From contig JAYVUK010000045.1 in the NCBI GenBank assembly GCA_043787975.1, forward strand, positions 1 through 64,000: a stretch of DNA of 64,000 nt, in the 5' to 3' direction. Shown here piece after piece: positions 16,878 to 25,048 of the stretch (positions are counted from its first letter, which is position 1; the number at the start of each line of letters is the position of its first letter). This stretch comes from JAPLDA01 sp043787975. GTDB taxonomy: Bacteria; Bacteroidota; Bacteroidia; AKYH767-A; 2013-40CM-41-45. The notes under the pieces were generated by a model that worked only from the letters and a program-made list of their open reading frames with translations, did no database searches and was not told where the DNA came from. The position numbers and the translations under genes were made by a program.

Positions 16878-17788
16878 CATTTGAAATTACCATTCTCGGA
16901 AGCAGTTCCGCAACACCCATTTATCAACGTCATCCAACCGCTCAGGTACTTAACATACATGAGCGTTTTTTTTTAGTTGACTGTGGTGAAGGAACGCTCA
17001 TCCAGATGAATCGTTTCAGGATTAAGTTTCATCGCATCAATCATATTTTCATCAGTCATCTTCATGGCGATCATTACCTCGGTTTGATGGGTTTGCTTTC
17101 CACCATGCATCTCCAGGGAAGAACGATTCCGTTACACCTGTATGCGCCAAATGATTTGCAGCAAATTATTGACATCCAGCTCCGGTATTCTCAAACGGTA
17201 TTGCGTTATGAATTAATTTTTCATCCCGTAAATTCTTCTTCATCGGAATTGATTTTCGAAGATGATGATGTTGAAGTATCCACCATCATACTGAATCATC
17301 GCATTCCATGCACCGGTTTTTTATTTTGTGAAAAGCAAAGGCACCGGAAACTTATTAAAGAAAAACTCCTGGAAATGAATATTCCTGTTTCAGTATACCA
17401 GGATTTGAAAAATGGAAAGGATTATGTGGATGAAAAAGGAAAACGGTTTCTAAATGCCGAATTGACAAATGATCCTAGGCTTCCGCGTTCCTATGCTTTT
17501 TGTTCGGACACCCTTTACAACGAACTGATCATTCCTCAGATTAAGGAAATTGATTTGCTCTATCACGAAGCAACTTTTATGAATGACAAGCTGGAACGTG
17601 CCGCTGAAACTTTTCATACAACGGCTGCACAAGCTGCAACCATTGCCGGCAAAGCCAATGTAAAGCGACTGATCATCGGGCATTTTTCGGCACGCTACAA
17701 AGATCTTTATCCGTTACTGGAAGAGGCAAAAGCAGTTTTTGAAAATACGACACTGGCTTTGGAAGGAGACCGGTTCGTCATTGAGTAA
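16874..17788 (+). CDS. rnz: Ribonuclease Z
   Basis: Zinc-dependent endonuclease of the metallo-beta-lactamase fold that trims tRNA 3' ends. The motif HLHGDH is at residues 62-67. Other zinc ligands fit the CSDTLYN Asp and the GHFSARYKD His near the C-terminus, with LLYHEATF in between. Length of 304 aa matches the short bacterial form. The start codon overlaps the preceding stop (ATGA). A hairpin terminator follows at 17832-17875. Confidence 0.93.
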   Translation: MTFEITILGSSSATPIYQRHPTAQVLNIHERFFLVDCGEGTLIQMNRFRIKFHRINHIFISHLHGDHYLGLMGLLSTMHLQGRTIPLHLYAPNDLQQIIDIQLRYSQTVLRYELIFHPVNSSSSELIFEDDDVEVSTIILNHRIPCTGFLFCEKQRHRKLIKEKLLEMNIPVSVYQDLKNGKDYVDEKGKRFLNAELTNDPRLPRSYAFCSDTLYNELIIPQIKEIDLLYHEATFMNDKLERAAETFHTTAAQAATIAGKANVKRLIIGHFSARYKDLYPLLEEAKAVFENTTLALEGDRFVIE

Positions 17789-17831
17789 CTTTTTAGCAGA
17801 CAGTAAACAAGTAGACAGTAGTCAATATTTC

Positions 17832-17875
17832 AGTAGACAAATGCGGAGAGCAAAATTGTCTACTAATTTTTTTTT
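17832..17875 (+). terminator. Terminator after rnz
   Basis: AGTAGACAA (17832-17840) pairs with TTGTCTACT (17856-17864), followed by a long T run. Nearby AGTAGACAGTAGTC words suggest the stem arose from a local repeat. Confidence 0.65.
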
Positions 17876-17925
17876 GTCTACTGGCTACTTCCCATTGAGC
17901 TGTTGTTTCAAGAAACAAAAAGCGA

Positions 17926-18318
17926 TCATCTTTCAGTAGCAGAAACATCTTCCTTCTCCTGTTTCCGTTCGTCCCGTTTTGCTTCGGCACTTGTAAATTT
18001 ACTGACGAAACTTTTTACACGATCAAAAACAGAATCTACTACATCATATATTTTATTTTCAACTTTCTTTTCAGTCTTAAGAATATATCGCTGAATGATA
18101 AGTGACAATCCATAGGCAATTCCGTCTTTGAACAATTCATTTTTGTTTATCTTAATCCCTGTAAAAGATGAAACAGCGTTCCAGAAAATATTTTCAGGTT
18201 TTAAATCTTCCCTGATTTCTTTCAAATCATTTTTGAGTTGCTGCTCCTGGGTTTTTGCAATCGCTTTGACACGGATGATTTCCTTGCGAAGTTGTTCGAT
18301 GTTTTCAATTTGCTTCAT
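17926..18318 (-). CDS. Hypothetical protein with N-terminal coiled coil
   Basis: A 130-aa protein that I do not recognise. Residues 1-40 are helical and charged (IEQLRKEIIRVKAI, EQQLKNDLKEIRED), followed by a mildly hydrophobic middle (GIAYGLSLIIQRYIL) and a Lys/Glu-rich tail. It overlaps the upstream holin-like gene by 14 bases, so the two are translationally coupled, and it is the last gene of a three-gene minus-strand unit with the YtxH protein. It may act at the inner membrane with its neighbours. Confidence 0.7.
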   Translation of the reverse strand: MKQIENIEQLRKEIIRVKAIAKTQEQQLKNDLKEIREDLKPENIFWNAVSSFTGIKINKNELFKDGIAYGLSLIIQRYILKTEKKVENKIYDVVDSVFDRVKSFVSKFTSAEAKRDERKQEKEDVSATER

Positions 18319-18667
18319 GGTCGTTGTCTTTGAAAAAGTTCTTGATCACTGCATTTGCCATTGGAGTTTTCAGCCATTGATCCTGTTTTGCGTACAAAAT
18401 GATTCCGACTAAAAGATAGAGAACGGCGACGGCGAGAAATCCTGCGAACGCCTGACCGAAGTATTGAGAAATACCATACGCAAGTGCAATGCTTGCAAAT
18501 ACAAACACCAACGAAAAGATCAGCAAGAAAATAAGGTTGGTGACGACAGATGATAGGATGACACTTGATTTTTCGGTAGCAACCAGCTTGCTTAGTTCCT
18601 GGCGCGTATGAAAATACTCCTCAACATGATCAATGAGATCATCTACTTTTGTTTTTTCGTTTTCCAT
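18305..18667 (-). CDS. Phage holin superfamily-like small membrane protein
   Basis: A 120-aa protein with a charged N-terminal helix (VDDLIDHVEEYF) and two transmembrane segments, about residues 38-62 and 70-92 (NLIFLLIFSLVFVFASIALAYG and FAGFLAVAVLYLLVGIIL types). This matches the Phage_holin_3_6/Actinobacteriota Holin-X layout, a chromosomal membrane family often found beside YtxH and other stress proteins. No phage genes are nearby, so a lytic role is unlikely. Confidence 0.72.
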   Translation of the reverse strand: MENEKTKVDDLIDHVEEYFHTRQELSKLVATEKSSVILSSVVTNLIFLLIFSLVFVFASIALAYGISQYFGQAFAGFLAVAVLYLLVGIILYAKQDQWLKTPMANAVIKNFFKDNDHEAN

Positions 18668-18748
18668 TTTATCAATAGATTAAATTTATAAGGGCAATAA
18701 ATTTTTACTCAACACATAGGTGTTGATCTAAACATTTATGTATGTACA

Positions 18749-18976
18749 TCACACGGCAAAATCTTCGGCTTCGTTGTTCATCTTTGATTTGATACCGGAA
18801 GCCATTTTCATTCCTTCTTTTACCTTGCCTTTTGCTTTGTCAGAGAAATCTTTTGCAGCGTCCGCAACTTTTTTCCTGGTTTCAGAACCTTTATCAGGTG
18901 CAAATAAAATTCCGATTGCAGCACCAACTGCAACTCCACCGAGGAGCGCCAATAAAACTTTTGAGTTCGAATTCAT
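18749..18976 (-). CDS. YtxH-domain protein
   Basis: A 75-aa protein, MNSNSKVLLAL onward, with one membrane segment containing GGVAVGAAIGILFAPDKG, the YtxH signature, followed by a Lys-rich amphipathic helix. YtxH proteins are small general-stress membrane proteins. I use ATG 18976 rather than an upstream in-frame ATG (19030) because the signature then starts at the normal distance. It is first in a likely operon with the holin-like and coiled-coil genes downstream. Confidence 0.8.
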   Translation of the reverse strand: MNSNSKVLLALLGGVAVGAAIGILFAPDKGSETRKKVADAAKDFSDKAKGKVKEGMKMASGIKSKMNNEAEDFAV

Positions 18977-19164
18977 TTTCTTTGTTTTTAAACTTCCTGT
19001 AAAATTACCCTTTCTATTCGAGAAAAGCATGATCGAAATCAGACCTTAGGAACGCAGATTATCATGATGGTCATGATTGAGTAAGATGATATCGGTGTAA
19101 ATCGTAAAAATCCTAATGATCAGCGCTCTCTTTACTTTGTTTTTATTCATTAAAAAGAATTCTG
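18977..19164. other. Non-coding stretch before the cobalamin riboswitch
   Basis: No gene is seen. The stretch contains a short dyad ATCATGA-TGG-TCATGAT (19061-19077) next to an AACGCAGATT word. The rest is AT-rich and featureless up to the -7 box at 19165. Confidence 0.5.
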
Positions 19165-19172
19165 TATGTTTG
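19165..19172 (+). promoter_or_regulatory. -7 box of the cobalamin riboswitch transcript
   Basis: TATGTTTG matches TAnnTTTG and ends immediately before the first conserved riboswitch bases, placing the start of transcription at the aptamer's 5' edge. Confidence 0.55.
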
Positions 19173-19173
19173 A

Positions 19174-19362
19174 AGTCAGAAAGGTTTCCCCGATTTTATC
19201 GGTGAATGAAAAGGGAATCACGTGGAAATCGTGAACAGTTCCCGCTGCTGTAAGCTCTTAAAGAACCAGACGTTCTTTAATCTTCTGAAAAGTAACCACT
19301 GCTCACCGGTTTAGGTGGCGGGAAGGTTTCAGAAGAGAGAGTGAGTCAGAAGACCTGCCTTT
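19174..19362 (+). ncRNA. Cobalamin (B12) riboswitch aptamer
   Basis: The conserved cobalamin-riboswitch blocks appear in the right order and spacing: AGGTTTCCC near the 5' end, AAAAGGGAATCACGTG, the B12-box-like CCCGCTGCTGTAAG, GTAACCACTG, CACCGGTTTAGGTGGCGGG AAGG, GTGAGTCAGAAGACCTGCC at the 3' end. The first and last blocks can form P1 (AGGT / ACCT). It binds adenosylcobalamin or a related cobamide and normally lowers expression of the downstream genes. The next gene starts 167 bases further on. Confidence 0.95.
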
Positions 19363-19529
19363 TTGAAATATGATTCAGTGCTTTCGGGTAAAAAAGCTTA
19401 TGTTATGAATGACAATTTTCTTAACCGGACAGGTTTCTTTTTTTTTCTTCTTCCTCAGGAAGCAGGAATCTCATTGCGTATCAACCTCTAAAATTTACTA
19501 AGTAATAAACCTCAAAAAACAATTTCATC
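19363..19529 (+). promoter_or_regulatory. Riboswitch expression platform
   Basis: The AGACCTG block ending the aptamer can pair with CAGGTTT at about 19428-19434, directly before a T-rich tract. This would compete with aptamer P1 and form a terminator-like structure. A CTTCC-TCA-GGAAG hairpin follows. This is read by eye and not folded; translation control near the ATG at 19530 is the alternative. Confidence 0.35.
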
Positions 19530-20822
19530 ATGAAAAGAAAAATTACACTAGCCGTTTTTACCTTGTTCGTTGCGTTCTGTTCAGCGAGCGATTATGTTCA
19601 CAAAGTCATCGTTCTCAATGAAGGACATTATGATTACATTGGAATGGTACAGACCGTTCCTGTGACAGTTGGGGCTTATAATCCTATGTTGCATACATAC
19701 ACTACGTTTGATACAATTTTTAATGCGCGATTTGCAACACATGTGGTTGTATCAGGTTCTGATATTTTTGTTGCAGCCGATAATCAGTTGATTCGCTATG
19801 ACGCTGATACATATCAACGAATGGCAACTGCAACAGTTCCCGGCATTCGCAAAATTTCATTGTGGAATAACCAGCTTCTTGTTTCAAGAGGCGAATATTT
19901 GCAAACCTACAGTTCATATTTCCAGGTGTATGACAAAGGCGATCTTCATTTTATTTATGAGTTGCCGGTGGCATCCGGTCCCCAATTCGCTTCTGAAGGA
20001 ATTGTTGTGAAAGATAATGTGGCCTACATCGCCATCAACAACGGTTTTGATTGGGGAAATGAAGTAGGATTGGTTGGCCGTGTTGACCTGGCTACTCAAA
20101 ATTATCTGACTGAAGTTGATCTTGGAAGCGGTGGAAAGAATCCGGAAAATATTATCCTGGTTAATGACCAGATTTTTACCGTTAACAATACCGATTATAC
20201 CACAGCCAGCGTAAGCAGAGTGGATATTTCAACGTTGGGTGTAGTCACCACCAATTTGATGACGTCAACAGGTTGCGGAACTTCTGTGGTTGCATCCAAC
20301 TATGTACTGTTCCAGCCATCAGGAGACATTTCACTTGGAAGATTCAGTATGCCGACCTTAAGCCTGGATGGTTTGTTGTCGATCAACAGGAACATTTATG
20401 GGATGGCTGCCGATGAAATTAACAGCCTGCTGTATGTTAGTGAAACTGATTATTCCACTTACGGAAAAATTGTGATGTATGATTTTGCAGGCGCGTTGGT
20501 TGATTCATTTGATGTAAGCGTTTCCCCTGGAAATATTGCCTTGGATATTCGTACGGTAGCCGGAATCAATGAGACAACGAAGGCAAAACATTCCTTGTCA
20601 TGTGTTCCGAATCCTGCTCATGAACAAGCGACTGTTATTGTCAACAATAAAAATTTTTCGGGAGATACCTTTGTCTTGACGGATATTGCAGGACGAGTAG
20701 TGAAAAATATTTTCACAGATAAACCTTCGTTCTCCCTCAATGTTCAGTCACTAGATGCCGGGATTTATTTCCTCCAGTCATCAACAAGTCCGGATGAAAA
20801 AATTAAAATTGTTAAACAATAA
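19530..20822 (+). CDS. T9SS-exported beta-propeller, candidate surface cobalamin-binding protein (BtuG-like)
   Basis: A 430-aa protein with signal peptide (ends CSASD) and a YncE-like propeller: VLNEGHYDY, ADNQLIRYDADTYQ, LLVSRGEYLQTY, NVAYIAINNGFD, NPENIILVNDQIFTVNN and similar blade strands over residues 20-345. A T9SS type A domain (CVPNPAHEQATV, LDAGIYFLQSS, KIVKQ) follows. BtuG of Bacteroides is a seven-bladed propeller that captures B12 at the cell surface. The shared fold, surface location and the cobalamin riboswitch in front support the same role. Homology to BtuG itself cannot be tested here. No BtuB receptor gene is adjacent. Confidence 0.75.
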   Translation: MKRKITLAVFTLFVAFCSASDYVHKVIVLNEGHYDYIGMVQTVPVTVGAYNPMLHTYTTFDTIFNARFATHVVVSGSDIFVAADNQLIRYDADTYQRMATATVPGIRKISLWNNQLLVSRGEYLQTYSSYFQVYDKGDLHFIYELPVASGPQFASEGIVVKDNVAYIAINNGFDWGNEVGLVGRVDLATQNYLTEVDLGSGGKNPENIILVNDQIFTVNNTDYTTASVSRVDISTLGVVTTNLMTSTGCGTSVVASNYVLFQPSGDISLGRFSMPTLSLDGLLSINRNIYGMAADEINSLLYVSETDYSTYGKIVMYDFAGALVDSFDVSVSPGNIALDIRTVAGINETTKAKHSLSCVPNPAHEQATVIVNNKNFSGDTFVLTDIAGRVVKNIFTDKPSFSLNVQSLDAGIYFLQSSTSPDEKIKIVKQ

Positions 20823-20836
20823 TTAAAACTGAAACG

Positions 20837-21361
20837 ATGAATACTTCAAATCAAAATATAACACGTGTCGCTGTGATAACAGGAATGATGCTGCTTGCAG
20901 GATTGACGAGGCTGATTCCGCATCCATTTAATTTTACCGCAATCATGGCGTTGGCTTTGTTTGGCGGAGCGAAATTTAAAAATACTCCTCTTGCCATTGT
21001 GCTTCCGCTCATTGTCATGTTGATTACAGATGCCATTATCGGATTTTATTCACTGATGCCATTTGTATACGGATGTATTGTTATCACCGCACTCATAGGA
21101 ACTTCAGTGGGAAAAAAATCAAACCCTGTATATGTAATCGGTGGATCGCTGATTTCATCCGTGCTGTTCTTTCTTGTGACGAATGCTGCAGTGTGGTATC
21201 ACAATTTGCTATTTACTCAGGACACATCAGGATTAATTGCATGTTATACGATTGCTGTTCCGTTTTTTAAGAATCAACTGTTAGGAGATTTGTTCTTCAA
21301 CTTTATGTTATTCGGAAGTTATCGTTTAGTGAAGTCAAGAGTTGCTGCGCTGGCATATTAA
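20837..21361 (+). CDS. DUF6580-type putative transport membrane protein
   Basis: A 174-aa integral membrane protein with about five to six hydrophobic segments (around residues 12-28, 32-45, 50-68, 72-90, 98-118, 145-165). The block RLIPHPFNFTAIMALALFGGA is the recognisable part (residues 22 onward), as in DUF6580 proteins and reminiscent of ECF-transporter S components. It starts 14 bases after the propeller gene and so shares the cobalamin riboswitch. The inference is inner-membrane transport or handling of a cobamide or precursor; the substrate is not proven. Confidence 0.75.
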   Translation: MNTSNQNITRVAVITGMMLLAGLTRLIPHPFNFTAIMALALFGGAKFKNTPLAIVLPLIVMLITDAIIGFYSLMPFVYGCIVITALIGTSVGKKSNPVYVIGGSLISSVLFFLVTNAAVWYHNLLFTQDTSGLIACYTIAVPFFKNQLLGDLFFNFMLFGSYRLVKSRVAALAY

Positions 21362-21378
21362 AACCGGTGCCGTCTTTT

Positions 21379-21410
21379 ATTCGTAAATTCGTATTGATTC
21401 GTAATTCGTA
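21379..21410. repeat. ATTCGTA heptamers before the VWA gene
   Basis: Four copies of ATTCGTA with spacers of 1, 3 and 0 bases end three bases before the ATG at 21414. Confidence 0.6.
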
Positions 21411-21413
21411 CGC

Positions 21414-22511
21414 ATGAAAGGTTACCGTTTTGGAAAATACATTGACAAGGATGATGGCAAAACTCCGTTCGAGAAGTTGCTCAATCTTTTCATGCAGTTA
21501 TTGGTGTATACATCCGGTGATGTTGAAGAAGCATTGAATTGGCTCAATGAACTGGATCGCGAACATAAACTCACGGATGATAACTATACGATGGCTGATT
21601 TTATCCGCGACCTGAAGGACAAAGGATACATTCGGGACGGAGAAGGAACCGGAGGTTTTTTATTGACAGCAAAGAGTGAACAAACTATTCGCAAAAGTGC
21701 GTTGGAAGAAGTTTTTGGCAAACTGAAAAAATCCCAAAGGGGAAATCACAGGACAAATTTCACGGGGACGGGAGATGAACTGACATCAGATCATCGTGAA
21801 TACAGGTTTGGAGATTCGCCCGATCAGCTCTCCATGACGGATTCAATTCGCAATGCGCAAATCAATCACGGAATCGAGGATTTTACTTTGTTGGAAGATG
21901 ACCTCGATGTGATTGAATCAGAAATGAAAATGCAGACATCAACAGTATTGATGATTGACATTTCTCATTCGATGATTTTATATGGTGAAGACCGAATTAC
22001 TCCTGCAAAAAAGGTGGCGATGGCTTTGAGTGAACTTATCACCACGCGTTATCCGAAGGATACATTGGATGTCATTGTATTTGGTGATGATGCATGGAAA
22101 ATTGAAATCAAGGATTTGCCTTATTTACAGGTCGGACCCTATCACACCAATACGGTTGCAGGACTTGAGCTGGCAATGGATATTCTGCGAAGGAGAAAAA
22201 ATAATAACAAACAGATTTTCATGATCACGGATGGGAAGCCTAGTTGTATAAAAGAAGGAAGTGAATATTATAAAAATAGTTTCGGTCTCGACAGAAGAAT
22301 TGTCAATCGTTGTATGAACCTGGCAATCTCCTGTCGTAAGCTGAAAATTCCGATCACTACTTTCATGGTTGCTGAAGATCAATACTTGCGCGCTTTTGTT
22401 CAGGAGTTTACCGAAACCAATGGTGGCAAAGCTTTTTACACTTCACTGAAAGGATTGGGAGAATATATTTTTGAAGATTATGAGAGGAATAGAAGGAAGA
22501 AAGTAAGATGA
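21414..22511 (+). CDS. VWA-domain protein, partner of a MoxR-type ATPase
   Basis: A 365-aa cytoplasmic protein with an N-terminal helical region of about 170 residues and a C-terminal von Willebrand A domain. The MIDAS metal site is intact: D182-x-S184-x-S186 (LMIDISHSM), the Thr in HTNTVAGL near 244, and the Asp in ITDGKPS near 273. VWA proteins of this kind work with AAA+ ATPases of the MoxR/magnesium-chelatase class as metal-dependent remodelling complexes. The ATPase gene follows about 40 bases downstream. The client protein is unknown. Confidence 0.87.
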   Translation: MKGYRFGKYIDKDDGKTPFEKLLNLFMQLLVYTSGDVEEALNWLNELDREHKLTDDNYTMADFIRDLKDKGYIRDGEGTGGFLLTAKSEQTIRKSALEEVFGKLKKSQRGNHRTNFTGTGDELTSDHREYRFGDSPDQLSMTDSIRNAQINHGIEDFTLLEDDLDVIESEMKMQTSTVLMIDISHSMILYGEDRITPAKKVAMALSELITTRYPKDTLDVIVFGDDAWKIEIKDLPYLQVGPYHTNTVAGLELAMDILRRRKNNNKQIFMITDGKPSCIKEGSEYYKNSFGLDRRIVNRCMNLAISCRKLKIPITTFMVAEDQYLRAFVQEFTETNGGKAFYTSLKGLGEYIFEDYERNRRKKVR

Positions 22512-22550
22512 TACTTATTGCGAATCAATACTAATATACGAATGACGAAT

Positions 22551-24035
22551 ATGAGCAATCAAAAAATGAAAACACTGGGTGAGCTAAAAATTTCCGGCTA
22601 TAAAAGTAAAACAGTTCGTGAAGAGTTACGTGATAACCTGATTCAGAAACTAAAGAAAAAGGAAAAAATCTTTGAAGGAATTAAAGCGTATGATGAAACG
22701 GTAATTCCTGATTTGGAGAGAGCAATTCTTTCCCGTCATAGTATTTTATTGCTTGGCTTGCGCGGACAGGCGAAGACACGTATTGCAAGGCTGCTGACTA
22801 AATTACTGGACGAATACATTCCGGTTGTGAAAGGAAGTGAATTGAATGACGATCCATTCAACCCATTGTCGCGCTATGCAAAAGATGTCATTGCATTGCA
22901 TGGTGACCAAACTGAAATCGTATGGTTGCATCGGGATGAACGCTATACGGAAAAGCTTGCTACTCCTGATGTTTCTGTGGCAGATCTCATCGGTGATGTG
23001 GATCCGATCAAAGCCGCCAATCTCAAACTTCCTTATTCTGATGAGCGTGTAATTCATTTCGGGTTGATTCCAAGATCACACCGGGGAATTTTTGTGATCA
23101 ATGAATTGCCGGATCTCCAGGCGCGTATCCAGGTTGCATTGTTCAACATTTTACAGGAAGGAGATATCCAGATTCGTGGCTTCAAACTTCGTCTTCCTCT
23201 CGACATCCAGTTTATCTTCACTGCCAACCCGGAAGATTATACCAATCGCGGAAGTATTGTAACTCCTTTGAAGGACCGGATCGAAAGCCAGATACTTACG
23301 CATTATCCAAAAGACATTGCAACTTCAAAAGAAATTACATTACAAGAAGCAAACATATCCGATGAACAGAAGGCAACCATCAAATCGTTCGAGCTTGTCG
23401 AGAACTTATTGGAACAGATTTCTTTTGAAGCTCGCGGCAATGAATTTGTTGATCCAAAGAGCGGAGTGAGTGCGCGACTTGCGATCTCAGGATATGAAAA
23501 TCTTTTTAGTGCAGCCGAAAGACGAATGCTGATCAACAATGAAGATCACACTGCCATTCGTATTCTTGATTTCTGGGGAGTGATTCCTTCTATCACAGGA
23601 AAAATTGAACTGGTGTATGAAGGCGAACAGGAGGGAAGTTCGATTGTCGCGCAAAACCTGATCAGCAAAGCGATTCGTACGCGGTTCACCGAACATTTTC
23701 CGGATCCGGAAAAAATGAAACGGAAAAAGGAAGCAAATCCATACCGTGAAATCACAGAATGGTTTGGTGCTGGCAATGAAGTGGATTTACTCAATGATAT
23801 TTCTGAAAAACATTATGCGTCCGCTCTTCAGTCTGTTCCGGGATTGGATGATGTCGTGAAGAAATTTTTTCCAAAAGCAAAAGGAGAAGAAAAATTATTG
23901 CTGATGGAATTTTTGCTTCATGGACTGGCAGAATATTCTTTACTGAGTAAGAATACACTTGTTTCAGGATTACGCTTCAAAGATTTGTTCAGCTCTGTTT
24001 TCCAGGATAGGGGAATGAAGGAGGATGAAAGTTAA
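22551..24035 (+). CDS. MoxR/magnesium-chelatase-type AAA+ ATPase
   Basis: An AAA+ protein of about 494 aa. The Walker A region GLRGQAKTR lies near residues 69-77 and the Walker B region reads GIFVINELPDL, with Asn in place of the usual Asp. Sensor and arginine-finger regions follow (FTANPEDYTNRG, PLKDRIESQ). This is the family annotated in Bacteroidota as magnesium chelatase, although no chlorophyll genes are present. It pairs with the VWA gene upstream. ATG 22551 is preferred over an in-frame TTG at 22518; ATG 22566 is also possible. Confidence 0.85.
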   Translation: MSNQKMKTLGELKISGYKSKTVREELRDNLIQKLKKKEKIFEGIKAYDETVIPDLERAILSRHSILLLGLRGQAKTRIARLLTKLLDEYIPVVKGSELNDDPFNPLSRYAKDVIALHGDQTEIVWLHRDERYTEKLATPDVSVADLIGDVDPIKAANLKLPYSDERVIHFGLIPRSHRGIFVINELPDLQARIQVALFNILQEGDIQIRGFKLRLPLDIQFIFTANPEDYTNRGSIVTPLKDRIESQILTHYPKDIATSKEITLQEANISDEQKATIKSFELVENLLEQISFEARGNEFVDPKSGVSARLAISGYENLFSAAERRMLINNEDHTAIRILDFWGVIPSITGKIELVYEGEQEGSSIVAQNLISKAIRTRFTEHFPDPEKMKRKKEANPYREITEWFGAGNEVDLLNDISEKHYASALQSVPGLDDVVKKFFPKAKGEEKLLLMEFLLHGLAEYSLLSKNTLVSGLRFKDLFSSVFQDRGMKEDES

Positions 24036-24059
24036 TTACCAATGATCATTGGTAATTAA
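24032..24059. terminator. Perfect 28-bp palindrome between convergent genes
   Basis: The dyad TTAATTACCAATGATCATTGGTAATTAA-type sequence is centred on GATC (arms TTAATTACCAAT / ATTGGTAATTAA). It contains the ATPase stop codon and abuts the ispE stop. It lacks a T run, so it could be a weak bidirectional terminator or a protein-binding site. Confidence 0.45.
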
Positions 24060-24881
24060 TTACTCCAGTTTTCCATTCCAAACCGTACAGTTTTTAAAAG
24101 ACAAACGGAAATCATTCTCTTCTTTAAAAATTCCAAACACCGAAGAACCGCTTCCGCTCATGGAAGCATAGACTGCTCCATGCGTATATAATTTCGATTT
24201 GATATTTCGGATGACAGCAAATTCTTCAAAGATGGATTTTTCAAAATCGTTTTGGATCGCATCTTTCCATTTTGTCACCGGTAATTTAATCAACTCTTTT
24301 AATGAATTGACCGGCTTTTGAGGAATCACATGCTGGTAAGCTTTCGCCGTGCTAATATGCACTTTGGGTTTTACAATCGTAATGAAATAATTTTTCAGGG
24401 AAAGTTTTATTTCTTCAAACTCATTTCCCTTTCCGGAGGCGAATACTGGTTTGTTGCGGATAAAAAAGGAGCAATCACTTCCAAGTTCAGAAGCATAATC
24501 CTGTAGTTGTTCTTCCGTTATTTTGAGATCGAATAATTTATTTAGCATCGTCAACGCAAAAGCGGCATCGGCAGAACCGCCACCAAGTCCTGCACCAACA
24601 GGAATGATTTTATGCAGGTGTATCTTTACAACAGGAAGTTTGTACTTCTCGGCAAGCAAACGATAAGCGCGAAGACAAAGATTCTCTTTATTTATACTGT
24701 ACATTTTTATTCCGGAACCTTTGAAGCTTGAATTCTTTTTAGCTTCACTGTCAGGAATAATCTCCAATACATCGCACCATTGAACAGGATAAAAAACAGT
24801 TTCGATGTTATGAAAACCATCTTTTCTGCGTTCAATGACATTCAAGCCTAAATTAATTTTTGCGTTGGGAAAGCTGATCAT
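24060..24881 (-). CDS. ispE: 4-diphosphocytidyl-2-C-methyl-D-erythritol kinase
   Basis: GHMP-family kinase of the MEP pathway. The ATP-binding motif GAGLGGGSAD occupies residues 96-105. The N-terminal AKINLGLNV (7-15) with DGFHNIETVFYP (21-32), and the C-terminal SGSGSSVFG near 242-250, are all standard. Length of 273 aa is normal. It complements ispH elsewhere in the window. It faces the ATPase gene tail to tail. Confidence 0.95.
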   Translation of the reverse strand: MISFPNAKINLGLNVIERRKDGFHNIETVFYPVQWCDVLEIIPDSEAKKNSSFKGSGIKMYSINKENLCLRAYRLLAEKYKLPVVKIHLHKIIPVGAGLGGGSADAAFALTMLNKLFDLKITEEQLQDYASELGSDCSFFIRNKPVFASGKGNEFEEIKLSLKNYFITIVKPKVHISTAKAYQHVIPQKPVNSLKELIKLPVTKWKDAIQNDFEKSIFEEFAVIRNIKSKLYTHGAVYASMSGSGSSVFGIFKEENDFRLSFKNCTVWNGKLE

Positions 24882-24940
24882 CCTCTGATAAATTGCTATT
24901 TGGTCACGAATATACAGGTTGGAAATCAGAGATTTTTAAA

Positions 24941-25004
24941 AATCAGAAATCAGAAAGATGAGAAGTGAAATTGGAACCATTTTCATCTTTCTGATTTCAT
25001 ATTT
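24941..25004. repeat. Inverted repeat of the AAATCAGAAAGATG family, copy A
   Basis: AAATCAGAAAGATG (24947-24960) is exactly complementary to CATCTTTCTGATTT (24984-24997). The right arm continues as CTGATTTCATATTT, which recurs at 26571 and 28726. It lies in the divergent ispE-accA interval. Confidence 0.75.
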
Positions 25005-25048
25005 CGGATTTTGAACTATCTTGCAATCATATTCTAATCAGACGAAGC

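Noticed and set aside
18305..18667. Prophage remnant indicated by a holin-like gene
   Set aside because: No other phage genes occur nearby, and this holin-like family is common on chromosomes with stress genes.
19405..19491. 28-codon ORF between riboswitch and propeller gene
   Set aside because: Its Phe-rich stretch is just the T run of the expression platform; no start context or conservation is visible.
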